NCBI GenBank assembly: GCA_025766275.1
Contig: JAFKAC010000092.1
Location: forward strand, 1-64,000
DNA length: 64,000 nucleotides
Origin: Lactarius indigo
Lineage: Eukaryota; Basidiomycota; Agaricomycetes; Russulales; Russulaceae
Reading direction: 5' to 3'
Position numbers and translations under genes: made by a program. Below are positions 7,884 through 20,119 of this stretch, one piece after another. The notes below the pieces were generated by a model. The model was not told where the DNA came from, made no database searches, and saw only the letters and a list, made by a program, of their open reading frames with translations. How positions within the stretch are numbered: position 1 is the first letter of the stretch; each line of letters opens with the position of its first letter.

Positions 7884-10633
7884 CTAAGGCAATGCAGCAA
7901 GCTGCCGTTTTGACCCTTTGCTCACTTTGCACTGACAACAAAGGGTTAGCATGGGGAAGTATGAAGTGCGAGAAACTCACATTCTTGACGATTTCCTGGA
8001 TGGCCAATTTAGAGACCTGCACAAACTCCAGGGAATTGACAATGGTCACAATGAGTTCTGTGCCATCGTCAGCATTACTTTCCAATGCCAGAATGAATAT
8101 ATATGACATACCATCCTTGCGCCTTGACTTCAGTACACTGAGCTTGTTGTCACTGATCAAGGTAAGTAGCTCCGAGACTTGAAGAAGCCTCAATGATGCG
8201 GCATCTGTGCGAGTACCCTATGGGCTGTGGGTGAGCAACTTGGGGGTCATAATTAAACCCAATGTACCTCATCTAATGGAACTGAAGCCCCTTGCATGGG
8301 TTCTGTGCTGGCGGCAGGCTGCTGGGCACTGGTAGAGTCATCTTCCGTGGAAGTCTTGGGGGTACTGATTGGAGCGATGGCATTTGTGATGGGCGTTGGC
8401 CACTTGATTTTGAGTAGAAGTGCACGCTTTGGGGGCGACATTGCGACGTCGCGATAGGAAGGGGTAGGTGGTGTAGTGGGAAGGACCAAAACACGAGAAG
8501 GAGTTATAGCCTAGAAAGAATGAAGCGAATAGTAAACTTGGAGTAGTTGAATATGTACCCCACCAGCGCCGACCCAACAATTCTGTAGACATTTGAGGAA
8601 TTTTTCAAGGTAAACGTCACTAATGAAGCCACTTGTCTTTGGCGTTCCAACATTCACGTACATCAGCCGCGCTTCCTGACACATCTTGAGAGCGGCTGCC
8701 ACTAACTTGAAAGCGGTGGCAACACTGCCGACATTCTCCCAGGTGGTGAGTGAGGATGACAGGCTGACACCACCTGCCGTGAACAGGTCATGGCCCCAAC
8801 TCAGACACATATTGTCCTTGTCGATATCCGGTGAACCTGGGTCTGCAAATTGTACTTGCTCAAGCAGCGTCATGATGTTGTCAGAAGCTTTTCCTTGCTT
8901 GAATGACATCTGTGCATTCATGGAGCGAATGAGGGCAACGGCGTTTGTCAAGGATGGGAAGTCAGAGGTGAGGACCGCTATAAGGACAGTCAGTAGTAGC
9001 ATGTGCATGAAGAACTTTGACTCACCAATAAGGTTATTGGCTGTGAATTCGACCTTGAGTCAGAATGGTGTAAGTCGTAAAAGTAGAGGGGACGCACCAG
9101 ACAGATCAACAAAGACAGGGTGGAGATTCATTGATGCAGGCTCTCCATTAGTCACCTCAGTGCGATTGAGGAATGTAGGAACAAGCTTGCATGTGTGTTG
9201 GGGCTCTGTGTACAAGTGCAAGTTAGTATTCAAGCTTCGCCGGATAGCGTACTTACGATTCACAGGCACTGAAGGGCCCATGGTCTTCTGGACAGAAGGT
9301 GCAATGCCATCCTTGCTGCGCTTTTGAACCTGCAATGCTGAAGGGGATTTGGGACCAGGGCTCAACTTGAGGGCATGCTTTGCTACATTCACAGGTGCCA
9401 CGTTCCAAACTTGCGGAATTGGTGCAGTGGGTGGTTCCGAGGTAGCATCAGGAGGGAATGAAGAAGCAGCACAGGTGCGGTTTGACGCTGCCTTGCCTTT
9501 GGCCTCATTTCACCACGTGAATACCTGACCAATCAAAACACCAGCTTTCCAATGAGCGTAGCACAAGTGGAGCAGCCTTTGCTCTGCTTCAAGCTCAAGT
9601 ATGGTGCGATCATATTCAGGCTTGAACAAGTTCTTGATGAACGACCTGGTCTGTGACTTTGGATCGCCAGCACACGTGGCCATGTGGGGGTCTGAGTCAA
9701 TGAGATTGATGAGTTTTTGAACGACAATGGCCACGGAATGTCGGATGTTTGAAAACTCTTGAGCCGAGACCTTCGAGCCATCTGGGCGGCGAATGGCAAG
9801 GTTCATCTTCGGTTGATACATGTTAGACTTTGTGACAATATCGCCATATGACTTGTCAGTTGCACAGTCATTGTAGTACCACAGGACCTCTCTCAGAAGG
9901 AATTGCAGCTGTGTGGGCAGTGGCTCCATGGTTCCAAGAAGAGTTTCGATAGCCTTATCATATGTAGGATTGAACTTCATCTGTTGAGACACTGAATCGC
10001 TTGGTCCCAAAGATGATGCGCGAGACTCAGAGCGTGGCCCCAAAGACGATGCACGAGACCCTTTGGTGCGTAGAGGAGGTGCTGTGAGGTTGGGTTATTT
10101 AGTAAAAACCAAAATTTGAGAACGAGATACGTACCTTGGCAACTGTCCAGGAAGAGGGTATTGGCAGGGGGCTCTGCCAATTCCCAATCTACAGTTTTCA
10201 TGGCAAGGGCCTGGCACACCTGGTTGAACTTTTTGCATAATTTGAGGTAGTGGGGGTTGTAACAAAGTTCGGCAACAGTCAGTGTGGCAATAGCATCCGA
10301 AGAGGGCCCTGGCGATAAAGACATCTTGTGTGGGAATGTGTGTGCTGCTGAATAGCCAAGACTGGAGTGTAGCGTCGTGTCAGACATGTGGGAAGGTGGA
10401 CGGGTAGTGGCATTGAATGCAGGGAGGTTGGGATGTGGCTTAATAGTCGAGAAATGTCCAGCTCCAGTAAAGTTGATTGGCGGCCTTGACCTCAGTGGAG
10501 GTCTCGGCGCGTGCTGGGTGCCCATAAAATCTTCAAAGTTGTCTTCATCCTCATAGTCAAAGCAGAAGTCTGTATCTGTATGCCCTGGAGGGGACAGGCT
10601 GCGATTGAAGACGTCCTCAAAGTCGTCGTCCAT
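7884..10633 (-). CDS. Unrecognised 779-aa protein, probable second gene of a CACTA-like element
   Basis: Nine exons join in frame: 10633-10135, 10081-9542, 9487-9257, 9205-9098, 9040-9026, 8977-8559, 8510-8268, 8217-7981 and 7931-7884. Introns are 48-57 nt; exon 5 is only 15 nt. The product begins with an acidic Asp/Glu/Phe-rich stretch, then Ser/Pro-rich and helical regions; no known domain or membrane segment was recognised. It is divergent from the Tnp2 gene at 10816, with only 182 bp between the two ATGs, as expected for the two genes of a CACTA-like element, so it may be the accessory DNA-binding protein (inference). The last intron has a GTGAGT donor and a CTAAC branch-like site; without splicing there the frame would run into the gypsy LTR. 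No inactivating change was seen. Confidence 0.7.
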
Positions 10634-10815
10634 AGTTCAGCTCAGAGAGGCACTGAGTGGTGTATACGTACAGAAAAAAAAAGACAAGTCACATTGAGTG
10701 CAAGGCGAGTACATAACTACCAGAACATGTGCCATTCTCACACTCCGCACCAGAGTCCGCACTCGCTCTTGTCCCTACCCTTGATCCACATATCCTCATT
10801 GTTCCTGTGTAACTC
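10634..10815. promoter_or_regulatory. Divergent intergenic promoter region
   Basis: These 182 bp separate the ATG of the minus-strand gene (10633) from that of the Tnp2 gene (10816), so they must hold both promoters. An A-rich run lies at about 10674-10682. No convincing TATA box was seen. Confidence 0.45.
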
Positions 10816-11310
10816 ATGCCGTTGTCAGCTCAAAGATATATTTGCCCGTGCTCTAAGTGCCATGGAGGGGCAAAGAGTGTCACAAAACGCACTATCGAGG
10901 CCCATCTACGGCAAGATCAAGACTTCCTCTTGTCCTTATCATCAAATACAGATACTGCCCCCTTCGTGCAATTGTGCATCCATCGGACAAGAGAACTACT
11001 TTCTCAGGTACATGGAGGTCCTATACCCCTTGATACAACACCAGTTGCTGGTGGATCTTGCCTGGAGCGCTCAGAAGGTATGTGTAACGAACGTGCCTCG
11101 ACCACGTGACTTACCAACATCACGTGTTGGACCTCAATGGGACTATCGTGAGACTGGCTGGACGAACGCCGACTCACTGGAAGAAGATGATGAAGAAGAC
11201 GGGCTGCTTACGCAGCTACAGCATCAAGAGGAGTATGCCCGAGCCACGGGGACGCGGTGTGGACGGTTAGTGGTCACGTGACTAACATACTCACATGACA
11301 ATGTTTCAGT

Positions 11311-11337
11311 GTGATGTTTGCGTAATACAAACATCAC
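11311..11337. repeat. Perfect 10-bp palindrome
   Basis: GTGATGTTTG (11311-11320) and CAAACATCAC (11328-11337) are perfect inverted repeats with a 7-base loop, ending 10 bp before the solo LTR. The role is unknown; it may be a remnant of an element end. Confidence 0.6.
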
Positions 11338-11347
11338 GCCAAACCAG

Positions 11348-11887
11348 TGTTATGGTCCGCTTGCCTTATCAAGCTTAGAGGTTATTGGATTCCTTTGTAC
11401 AGACTTTACAGGCCTACGCGCCTATCTTCCGATTACCATGTACGTTCCGATTGGCTGATATGCTTGTGCTGACTGATACAATACCGAGGGCCTTATGCCA
11501 TTGGTTGTACTTATCTATCACTCAGTATGACTCAGTACGATACTAGGGTTTCTGTGTTTGGATCTGACTGCGAACTTTACCGCGCACTAGTATATAGGTA
11601 GTATGCTGGGACGGGGCATTCCCTAGCTTGAGTTCTTGTATCACTCCTACCGTTCAATAGGACTTCAGGCTTTCCCTTCCTTTGTGACTTGTCGATTGCC
11701 TCCCATCTCTCCTTTGGTTGACGGCTGTTCAACTTCTCTCTTATTCCCTGATTGTCTCATCAGGAGGTAACCTTGTCTTGACTACTAAGGGGACATTTCA
11801 GCAATTCAGCTCATTCCACGAGTAGTAGTCACGTGCCAACACCCGTTCACGGTCCAAGTCGGACAATATGTTTGTAGGAACATAACA
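11348..11887 (+). repeat. Solo LTR of a related gypsy family
   Basis: A 540-bp segment starts TGTTATG and ends CATAACA, perfect 7-bp inverted ends. It holds a TATA-like region near 11590 and, close to its 3' end, the motif GTCCAAGTCGGA (11852-11863) found at the same relative place in the intact element's LTR. No internal region is present, so it is a solo LTR. The flanking pentamers (ACCAG and GTATG) do not match, so the expected target duplication is missing. Confidence 0.8.
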
Positions 11888-14800
11888 GTATGCTTTACTG
11901 TCACTAGCTTGGGTTGGGAACTTATCAATTATTTTTATTATTATTTTTGATATCAAAGTGGTACATCATGTAGATCACCCAGATCATTTGGCTGACTCCC
12001 AGTCGGAAATTCCTGATTACAATCAAGGGGAAGCCATAGAGCCTGGTAAGTGTTATTTTAATATATTTGGCTCATCTGTGCTTACTGCTGCATTGTATTA
12101 GATGATCTTTTCAGTCCTGTTGATGTCACTACAGGCATTGATCTAAGCTCTACTGATGCTGCAGTCAGTGCTGAGCCCACCTACCTAGAAGACCCCAGCT
12201 TCTCTGACTCAGAGCTAGATCAACATGCCATGCTGTCTGAGTCCCAACCTAGCTCCTTTGATTCAGACTCTGAGCCTGAGTCTGAGGATGACTTTGGCTT
12301 ATCTCAGCTTCACCCTGCTATGGTCCCCCCCTCAATGGAGCACACAGGCACTTTGGACCATGGCCCCTTATCTGGGGAAGAGCCTGAGGGAGATGCGGCT
12401 CCTGTTGCTGAGGTTGCTGACTTACCAGAAGTCATTAAAAAACTTCAAAGGCTACTTTTATCTGGCTACACACATCCCAATCATCCACCTCTTACTGATG
12501 CTAGAGGCTGCACACTTACCCCAGATGAGGAGCTTTCTTTGAAGCACTATATTGCATGGGTTGACTTTCGCAGTACTATCAAGGCATACAGGCTCCATGC
12601 ACAGGTTCTTCAAGAGGCTACTGGTACTGACATCCTTAGCTTATATATGGCATGAAAGCTTGCCATGGAGCTTACAGGATTATCCTCTCAGCAGGTTGAC
12701 ATGTGTCCCAGAAGCTATATGGCCTTTACTGGAGAGTTCAAAGATCTTCAGTCATGCACCCACATCCGCGACAAATGCTCTGGGCCATGTGGTCAGCTGC
12801 GCTATGACAAGAATGGCCGCCCAAGGGCTCAAATGCTCTATACCCCCATTGCTCCTATTATTCAGTCACTTTATATGAACAGGGAGATGGCAGCAGCCAT
12901 GTGGTATCACCATGACCATCTACAAGAGGCTTTGAACAAGCTGAAGCCAGATTCCCCCCCCACTGCATACTCTGATTTTTCTGGCTCTATTAGCCATATT
13001 AATCATTTTCAACACCATTTATTTCAAGAAGAGACTGATACTGCAATAACCATCTCAGGTGATGGTGCCCAGCTTACTATGAAGAAGCAGTCTGATGTCT
13101 GGGTCCTCATTGTTACAATCTTAAACCTCCCTCCCAACATGCGATCTAAAGCTGCTAACACCATTATTCCACTTGTCATTCCTGGGCCCACTTCACCTGG
13201 AAATGTGGAGTCATTCATTTATATCCTCTATGAGGAGCTTGCAAAGCTTAGTGTTGGTGTATGGACCTTTGATGCATTTAAAGGAAGATCCTTCCTTTTA
13301 AAGGTCTTTCTTTGTGGTGTTATTGGAGATATGCTTGGTTCTGCAAAACTCAGCAAAATGGCAGGACATATGGCTGTATATGGGTGTCATTTTAGTATGG
13401 TGCGGGGTGCACGCACCAGTAAAGACAGAGGTATGTGTATACAACTTTGATTTTATTGTATCATTTTATTTACTATTTTATCTTATAGGTGCCAAATCCC
13501 AGTACTATCCCCTCTCCCCACCTCAAAAGGAGGAGATCAATGGGGATCGCCCTGATTTTGACATTTTGCCTTGCCACTTAGGACTCTAGAGAACTACTGG
13601 GAAGTTATCAAGAGGCTTGAGGCTGTAAAGGGCAACAAGACACAGTATGCAGCAATTGTGCAGGAAACTGGTGTCTCTGGTCTCCCTATCTGTGCTGCCA
13701 GCCCCACCTTCTCCCATCCATTCTTTTTCCCACTTGACCCCTTTCATCTCTTCTATGAGAACTGCATGCCACATATCTGGGATATATGGACTTCATTTAG
13801 CTCCCAATCAGAACAGGTCTATATGAGTTCAGATATTGCTTCAAAGCTTGGAGCAGAGGTTGAAAGTGCTATAGCAACACTGCCTTCATCCTTTTGTGGA
13901 CCTATTCGGGACCCCTACAAAAAGCACCAAAGCCAATACAAATTATATGAGTGGATGGCCCTTCTCCACTGGTATATTGTCCCTATAGCATGGGAGCTTG
14001 GATTTAACCCTGAAGTGATCAAGAACTTTGCCATATTCTCCAATGTGGTAGAGTTTGCTATGACAACTGTCACTAGAACAGAGGAGGACTTGTCTAAGCT
14101 ATATATGAAGATTGTCCTTTTCCTTCAAGGATTTGAAAGCCTCCATGTTGGCAATGATCCATCCAAAATTCCCTGCTGCCGACTATGCATCTTTCAGCTT
14201 ATTCATGTTCCCTTCCATATTTCATACAATGGCTCTATCAGATTTGCCTCTCAGGCTACATGTGAACGGGCCATCGGAGATATTGGGCATGGCATCAGGT
14301 CAAAAAAATCCCCTTTCAAGAATATAGTCTCATATACAGCAGACAAGCAGTCTGTTAGACTTCTACATCTTGCCTATCCAACACTCTTCCCCACACCTGA
14401 AGAAAGGGTCCAAAAGACTTCATTATTTAAACAAATTCCAATTACCAAGAAGCAGAAGGAAGATGCTAATTTGAAGGCACACTTACAGGCAATTCAGCAG
14501 TCTTACCCTGAAGTAGGGCCAGATTCCATACTTCAAGCCATACGTTGGGGGAAGTGCCCACTTCCCAATCACACTACCCTTTCAAGGTACTTTAAAGCTC
14601 AGCTAGAGATGGTACAGCCAAGAGGTCAGCCCATAGATGAAACAGTATTAGAGGTGGAGAAGAACAAACCAATTTTTGGAGAGGCCTTGGCCTTCTATAC
14701 TGTTGCTGACCTCTCCCTTGTTGTTTACCATCCCTTGATAGAGCACCACCAGCTGTTTGGAAGATGGTATGGGAAGTGGTCATTAAAGGTCTATGTGCTT

Positions 14801-14935
14801 GAAACATCAGCAATAGTAAGCCTTATAGGGATTTGGACTTACAGTGATCATGTCCACATACTGCGGAGACATCCAGGACTTACCCTACTAGCACCGGATG
14901 AATGTGGTATTGATGCCAAGTTTGAGGTGATTTGA

Positions 14936-15960
14936 TCTTACCTGTATATAAGAAATGATGTATTTAGTTATGGAATGGAACAGAGCTAGTGGAAATGACT
15001 TACAGCCAGTTGAATGATTTGTACCAGGCAAGCCCAAGTTTTTTTTTCCAAGTCTTGAATACTGCCGAGACCTATGTTGCACATAATAAGTGGCTTGGGA
15101 ATGGGACAGTGAATGGCTGTAGCAGGGGACTTACCAAGAGATGTAGCGGTATGACTTATCACATACAACTAGACCAAGGTGAAGGTAAGTGAACTGAACT
15201 GGTATACACCCAAGCCTAGCACAGAGACAAGTCACGCACCGAACGTACAGTCACTGCAGAGAATATGCACACATGAGACCTTTATACAAGGTCAAAGGCA
15301 AGGTGATCACGCAGTGGCACGCTGAGTGGAGAACCAAGAGGACAAGTTAACATTGGAGAGGTAAGGGAAGTACAAGGGGAATACACACCTGAGTGGAGAA
15401 CCAAGAGGACAAGTTGGTTCCACTCAGGATGCTACATGAGGGTTTATATACTATGCTGCGGCTGAGATCAAATTACTATTGAACCTTGTTACTAAAGGTA
15501 TGTGTAATAGTAATGAGTCAGATGCTGACGCGTCGTGTCTAATAATAGCATTATCTATTGTGCTGACTGATGCACAGTCATTAATGCTGACAGAAACAGT
15601 GACATGTCCTTATCTATGAGTCACAACCCTATGACAATGTAGTCTAGAACTATCTAGAACCTTCCTTGCTTATCGTCCAATGAGAAACTACTATACTAAT
15701 GAGGAAGGTGACCTAAAGAGGTAACATCCAATAAGGAAGTTACTATCTCAGGGTCACACACTTGTGGGTGCACATGTTGGTATCACGTGACTAACCATCT
15801 TACCATATCTAATGATAAGGACTTGGACGTTGAGCACAACGTTGGAGACTTGTATCTTCACCGAATAAATCCATAAAAATACAGAAAAATAAGGCAAAAA
15901 TAGAGCGTCTGTGACAAGAGACATTGGGCTGGCAATTTGAGGCCACAATCCACAAGCATC
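14936..15960. other. Gene-free stretch after the Tnp2 pseudogene
   Basis: No open frame here looks like a gene. It holds the repeats at 15323-15428. Read on the minus strand it has some LTR-like character (a TATA-type segment upstream of short repeats), but no matching TG/CA ends with a target duplication were found. Confidence 0.5.
15323..15428. repeat. 26-bp direct repeat and bulged hairpin
   Basis: The 26-bp sequence at 15323-15348 recurs exactly at 15390-15415, 67 bp further on. The second copy is the left arm of an inverted repeat: CCTGAGTGG plus a 2-nt bulge plus AACCA (15388-15403) pairs with TGGTTCCACTCAGG (15415-15428). It is probably a remnant of a mobile element; function unknown. 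Confidence 0.65.
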
Positions 15961-15963
15961 TGA

Positions 15964-15991
15964 TCTTCTGATCAAAAGTTTGATCAGAAGA
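15964..15991. repeat. 13-bp near-perfect palindrome
   Basis: Bases 15964-15976 and 15979-15991 are perfect inverted repeats around a 2-base centre, with TGATCA in each arm. No gene is nearby. It is too short and isolated to assign to a transposon. Confidence 0.55.
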
Positions 15992-18821
15992 CCAGCAGCT
16001 GGAGCAGCTGTGGAGCAGTCAGGGGGTTGCATGAAAGACGTTGGCAGGTTCAGGTTGCTGCTGCTAGAACAGGGTGTTGTTGGGGCAGGTGCTGCACACC
16101 GTGAAGTTGCACAGGAAATGAGCCCGTGCCCATGCTACAGGGTTAGAATCAACTGGAAAGTGAATAGAAACGACAAGAAAGAAAAAAAAAAAAAAAAAGA
16201 ATTACGATGTTGTGTTTTGCCTGCGCCGGTGATCCAAGGACCTGTAATAATCCAAGTCAGAGTCGTGGCTGACTGGTATCTGTTCTTAAGCATTGCTCGC
16301 TAGCAGGAAAAAAGGGTCAACACAAGTGGGAAGGGGAGGAGAGAGGACAACAAACTGAGTAATGGCTCATCGCCATCCCCCCTGCTGCTGTCAGATCCAG
16401 AAGATTCCTCTTGTCTGCTCTTGATATTTGACACTGCGATTGTTGATTGCTCACTCCGAGTCTCCTCGCTGCTCCCACCCACCTCCTCAGACAAGGTATC
16501 GACCTCGACTGTTGACCCACTAACTGGCGGCGTGGATTCGCTATGAACCCTGGGCATGGCATTGGGCGTGGCCGCCAGGGAAGATGGAGTCTCGGTGTGC
16601 TTCAAAACTTGCTGCCAGGGCAGGTTAGCTCGGTGACTGAAGGATTGGCATCGATCACGATGTTGTAGCTGTGCTGGTCATTATTGCTGTCATCACTGTG
16701 TGTCGAATGTGAGGCTGTGGGACATCTAATCGTGATCACAATGTTGGACCTGGAGGGTTCAGGGGATAGCACTCAGTTGGCCAGGGAGCATCCTCCAAAA
16801 TGGCCTCCTCAAGAGGAGACCAGTTGCCCAAGATATCTGGCCCTGTAAGGATAAGAGACCACCAAGACCATAGGCAGAGTGACAAGGTATTGTTCTAGAG
16901 GCGGTATAGGTTGACAAGAAGGAGGGGGAATAGTCGGAAGAAGGGTCCGTGATAGAATAGCTGAGCGGGCTAGCAGCGTCCCTCCACCAGAGACAGGTAA
17001 AAACTCACCTGCGTATGGGCCACCCAACTGTACATTTCCTACATGTCTACCCAACGTCCAACCATTGTTATCGTATTGCCTGTTTCCGTCGTCACTTCCA
17101 TCGGTATTGTGTATCATTGAGACTGGTCAGCTAGGGATGGTGAGAGTACCTGAGGACCCATATAGGAACACCATGAAGATCCACAAGAGGAGAGAAAAGA
17201 CGGAGAAGATGAGGGCATCACAGGGATCCGCACAGCAGCACACAGGAGAGAAAGACGATGACAGTTGAGGAGATCAACAGGCCTCCACTGGCACGGACCA
17301 CCATCATGAAGAGTATCACCTTGGATAGACGCAGCTGATGTCCAAGCACATCAAGCTTTCTACGCTTGAGAGTGCCCCAGAATCCCAGATTGCCAAGTCT
17401 TATCTAAGAGCTGAGAGACTTCATTACAGTACTGTACTTTGGTTTGTGGGGCAGGGTTTGGACCCCAGTGCTCGGATTTGACTCAGACTACAACAGACTC
17501 TCTGCTGAACCTCTTTTCTCATCTCTTCATCTTGTCCTCCATTTTGTTGTCTCTTTCGTCATTGCATTCCCATCACTCTCATTGAATACCCTTGGTCATC
17601 CACACCCTCGGCGATCAGGTCAACTACATTCCGGACTCGGTCGCTGCGTTGTCAGTCTCAAGCTTTCCACCCTAGCACCACTATCTGCCTCCCATTCATT
17701 CATCCATCCATTCATTTCCTATTGACCTTTTCCATCTTCATCTCTGGCCAATCGGTAGTATGTCCCCGTTTTCACCCAATCCTTTGGCTGATTTTCCTGG
17801 CTTCGTGCCCCTGGTCTCAGGCAAAGGTGTGCTCTCATTCTTCTTAACCGTTGATCGTTCTCTGACCATCCTTTAGTTCACGTTGTCAATTCCACCCATG
17901 CTGCTACTTTGGCCATACATTCTTTCATTCTTCGGCACCTTTGATATTGGGATCCCTCAGACTAATAAGAGCAAAGGTAATCCAGAACTGATTGCATACA
18001 CCGAGCCTCTATTCAACATCATGCCTGCCTTGGCGGAACACTTCTATCAAGGGTTGCACAATCCATCCATCCACCCCCATACATCTGACTTTGTGATGCA
18101 CTACATTTGCACCTATGAGAATTTCTTCACCCACCAGTTGGCCACACTCCCTTTCAAAGTTTGCGTCATTCCTCATTCCCAACATCAGGGTCCAGTATTC
18201 TGACAGTTCAAGAGTTGCCACCAGCATGGCAGCATTGAGTCCCTCACTTCCTTCCTTCGGCTGCAACCCTACATCTTCAACCTTGTCAATCGACCTTCAC
18301 TTGCTCACTAACCACAGCCACTTTAAGGGCATCTCAGAGCTGCTCAAATTAATCTATGGAAGCGAGCAGGTCAAGGTGATTCCCGCACACAAGGTGGAAG
18401 AGGAAGAACATTGGTACTTGTGGTGGGGTAGTTACACCAAAGGGTCACATTGATTTGGATGTTGGCAGCTGTTTTTACTTGGATGGAATACAGTAGTGGT
18501 CTGCACTGGAAATGATTTACTTCCCACATGATATTACAGTAAATGGATACACCAAGTTGTGAACATAGTCGGATTACATTGAGGCGATCACAACTGAGCT
18601 CCATTATGTAACAAAAAAAAGTGCAATTTCGACAATCTCGGATCCCTAGTATTCTAACTCGACCTGACTACCAAATGACTACCAAATGACTCTGGTCCGG
18701 CCTAGTCGGACTTGTGCAAAAATTCTGACTGCCACCGGACTCCGCTTGACCCGAATTGACCCCAGCTGTCCGCATTCGGACCGCCGCTGACTCATTCAGA
18801 CTTTTTCATTTTTACTGAGTG
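15992..18821. other. Stretch without a confident gene; degenerate coding-like sequence at 17761-18453
   Basis: A poly-A run lies at about 16183-16198. On the plus strand around 17761-18453 there is protein-like sequence: ATG 17761, a plausible intron 17827-17876, then a stretch rich in Pro, His and hydrophobics followed by a charged segment ending at 18453. Frames change between the parts, so it looks like a decayed gene. Its family was not recognised. On the minus strand, 16300-16605 and 16809-17117 are open but of low-complexity Ser/Pro/Glu-type composition. Confidence 0.35.
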
Positions 18822-18950
18822 TCCTAGGAAGACGTCGGCGACTGCCGATGTAACGTGGATGTGATGATAGGCGCGAAGATAGACGCACAAACAGATATTG
18901 TCAGGGTAGCAGTCGCCAGAGGTGTGGAGGGGCTCGAATTCCATCCACTA
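18822..18950. repeat. Stub of an NLR promoter left of the tandem array
   Basis: From GTGTCCTAGG onwards, about 129 bp match the sequence just upstream of the NLR start codons in units 1 and 2 (from about 24366 and 30186). No NLR lies to its left, so it is the truncated remainder of a further unit or the rearranged edge of the array. Confidence 0.75.
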
Positions 18951-19149
18951 GCGAGAGAGGGCATCAAGAACCGGTAAGTGGTGAGATCACAACAGAAAGA
19001 GTGGGCCTAGTGCGCATGTGCATGCATACAGCAGCGCGGACTCGATGGGTGCGTTGAGTCGCGGCGTTTGTACAAAAACTGAAGTTGTCTACGGCCTATT
19101 ACATTGTGTATACGCTATGTTACTTTCACACCAAAAAAAATTTCAACTT

Positions 19150-19915
19150 TTCAATAAACGGCTCGCGACCTAACATGGAGTGCGGCGACCGTCCATAGTC
19201 TTCGATGTCTTGGACCACCTATAAATTTTAAAAAAGACCTGAACATTCACGTTTTCCTCATGCACGGACAGCTTGAAGAATGGTGTTTCTGACCGATTTT
19301 TCTCTCCGTCGGGGGGTCGCAGTGAGCAATTGCTCAAGGAGGTGCTGCTCAAAGATGAACCACGTCTACTTGTACGCCTCTGACTTCGGCTTCTCATTCT
19401 TGGCCGCGGAAGGGCATTTGTCGACTCGGAACGCTGGTTCATTTGAAGAGCGAGGATCTTGGCCTTCGTCGTGATTGCTGGTGGGCGGGCTGGAGACCGA
19501 CGGGAACCAGTGAGATGCGGGTAGGGTATTTTCAAGTTCGCTGGGTTAGGTGCAGACGTCATCAGAGGTGAGAACTGCTACCAGCCCCTCGTCGGTCGTC
19601 GCGATGTCAACGTCCGCGCTCTCATCTCTAATGTTGCAGCGGATGTGCACACCCAACGCCCGGAGGGTCAGACCATCCTTTTTCGGAGGTGTATGCGGCG
19701 TAGCTGCTCCCTTTCACATGCATGGTTGACGCCAATTGTTCGCCATCGGATGAGTCGGATGAGAGCTCGAACGAGGCGAGGACAGGCCCGATGGTAGACC
19801 GCCTCGCCCTTCGTACGAGCCGCTGGGCTAACAACAACGCGGTTTTCTGTGTGATTGTTGGTTGCGATCGCATATAATGCGGCAAATGGGCGGAGGGGAC
19901 AGGATCTCTTCATAT
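19150..19915 (-). pseudogene. SANT/Myb-domain gene fragment, unit 1
   Basis: Homologous to exons 4 and 5 of the intact gene at 47787-49027. The conserved segment with RRARRSII and the C-terminal SANT region (RWSK...DGRRTP) are present, but a TAG (19170-19172) interrupts the SANT helix where the intact gene has CAG, exon 4 has frameshifts, and exons 1-3 are absent. Unit 2 carries the same TAG, so inactivation came before the duplication. Confidence 0.8.
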
Positions 19916-20119
19916 CAAAGATACGAATTGAGAAAGGCACACCACCGCTCCTTGCCCTCTTCGCCCTTCGTCTAGTCTTCATCGAGCGCAACGAGGCTCG
20001 TACGTGGCGCCGTCGCAAACTCCGGGAACTCCCGCATCGTGTACTCGTAAATCTCATCGTCGAACCTGCCAGCGCTCAGTTCCAGCCCACGCTCCCCAAA
20101 GCTTTTGTCACCTTGTGAG

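Larger units (their letters stand above)
10816..14935 (+). pseudogene. Tnp2-type (CACTA-like) transposase, inactivated
   Basis: The N-terminus has a CPCSKC zinc-type motif followed by TKRTI; the body has the Tnp2 family core (SGDGAQL, then GPTSP, a YEEL segment and GDMLGSAKL near 13320). Exons of the 3' half are clear: an intron at about 12051-12100 and one ending just before 13490, then open sequence to TGA after 14932. Three lesions are visible: an in-frame TGA at 12653-12655 inside a conserved stretch that continues in the same frame; a 5-bp tandem duplication TTGCC (13566-13575) that shifts the frame; and a solo LTR inserted at 11348-11887. The exons between 11077 and 11340 could not be fixed. 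The element's terminal repeats were not identified; its left end may lie beyond the window. Confidence 0.85.

Noticed and set aside
7741..8193. Minus-strand frame running from the partner gene into the gypsy LTR
   Set aside because: A GT-AG intron at 7932-7980 with a branch-like CTAAC gives a proper stop at 7884; the LTR part is transposon sequence.
15190..15780. Possible solo LTR on the minus strand
   Set aside because: TATA-like sequence and short repeats are present, but no matching TG/CA ends or target duplication could be found.
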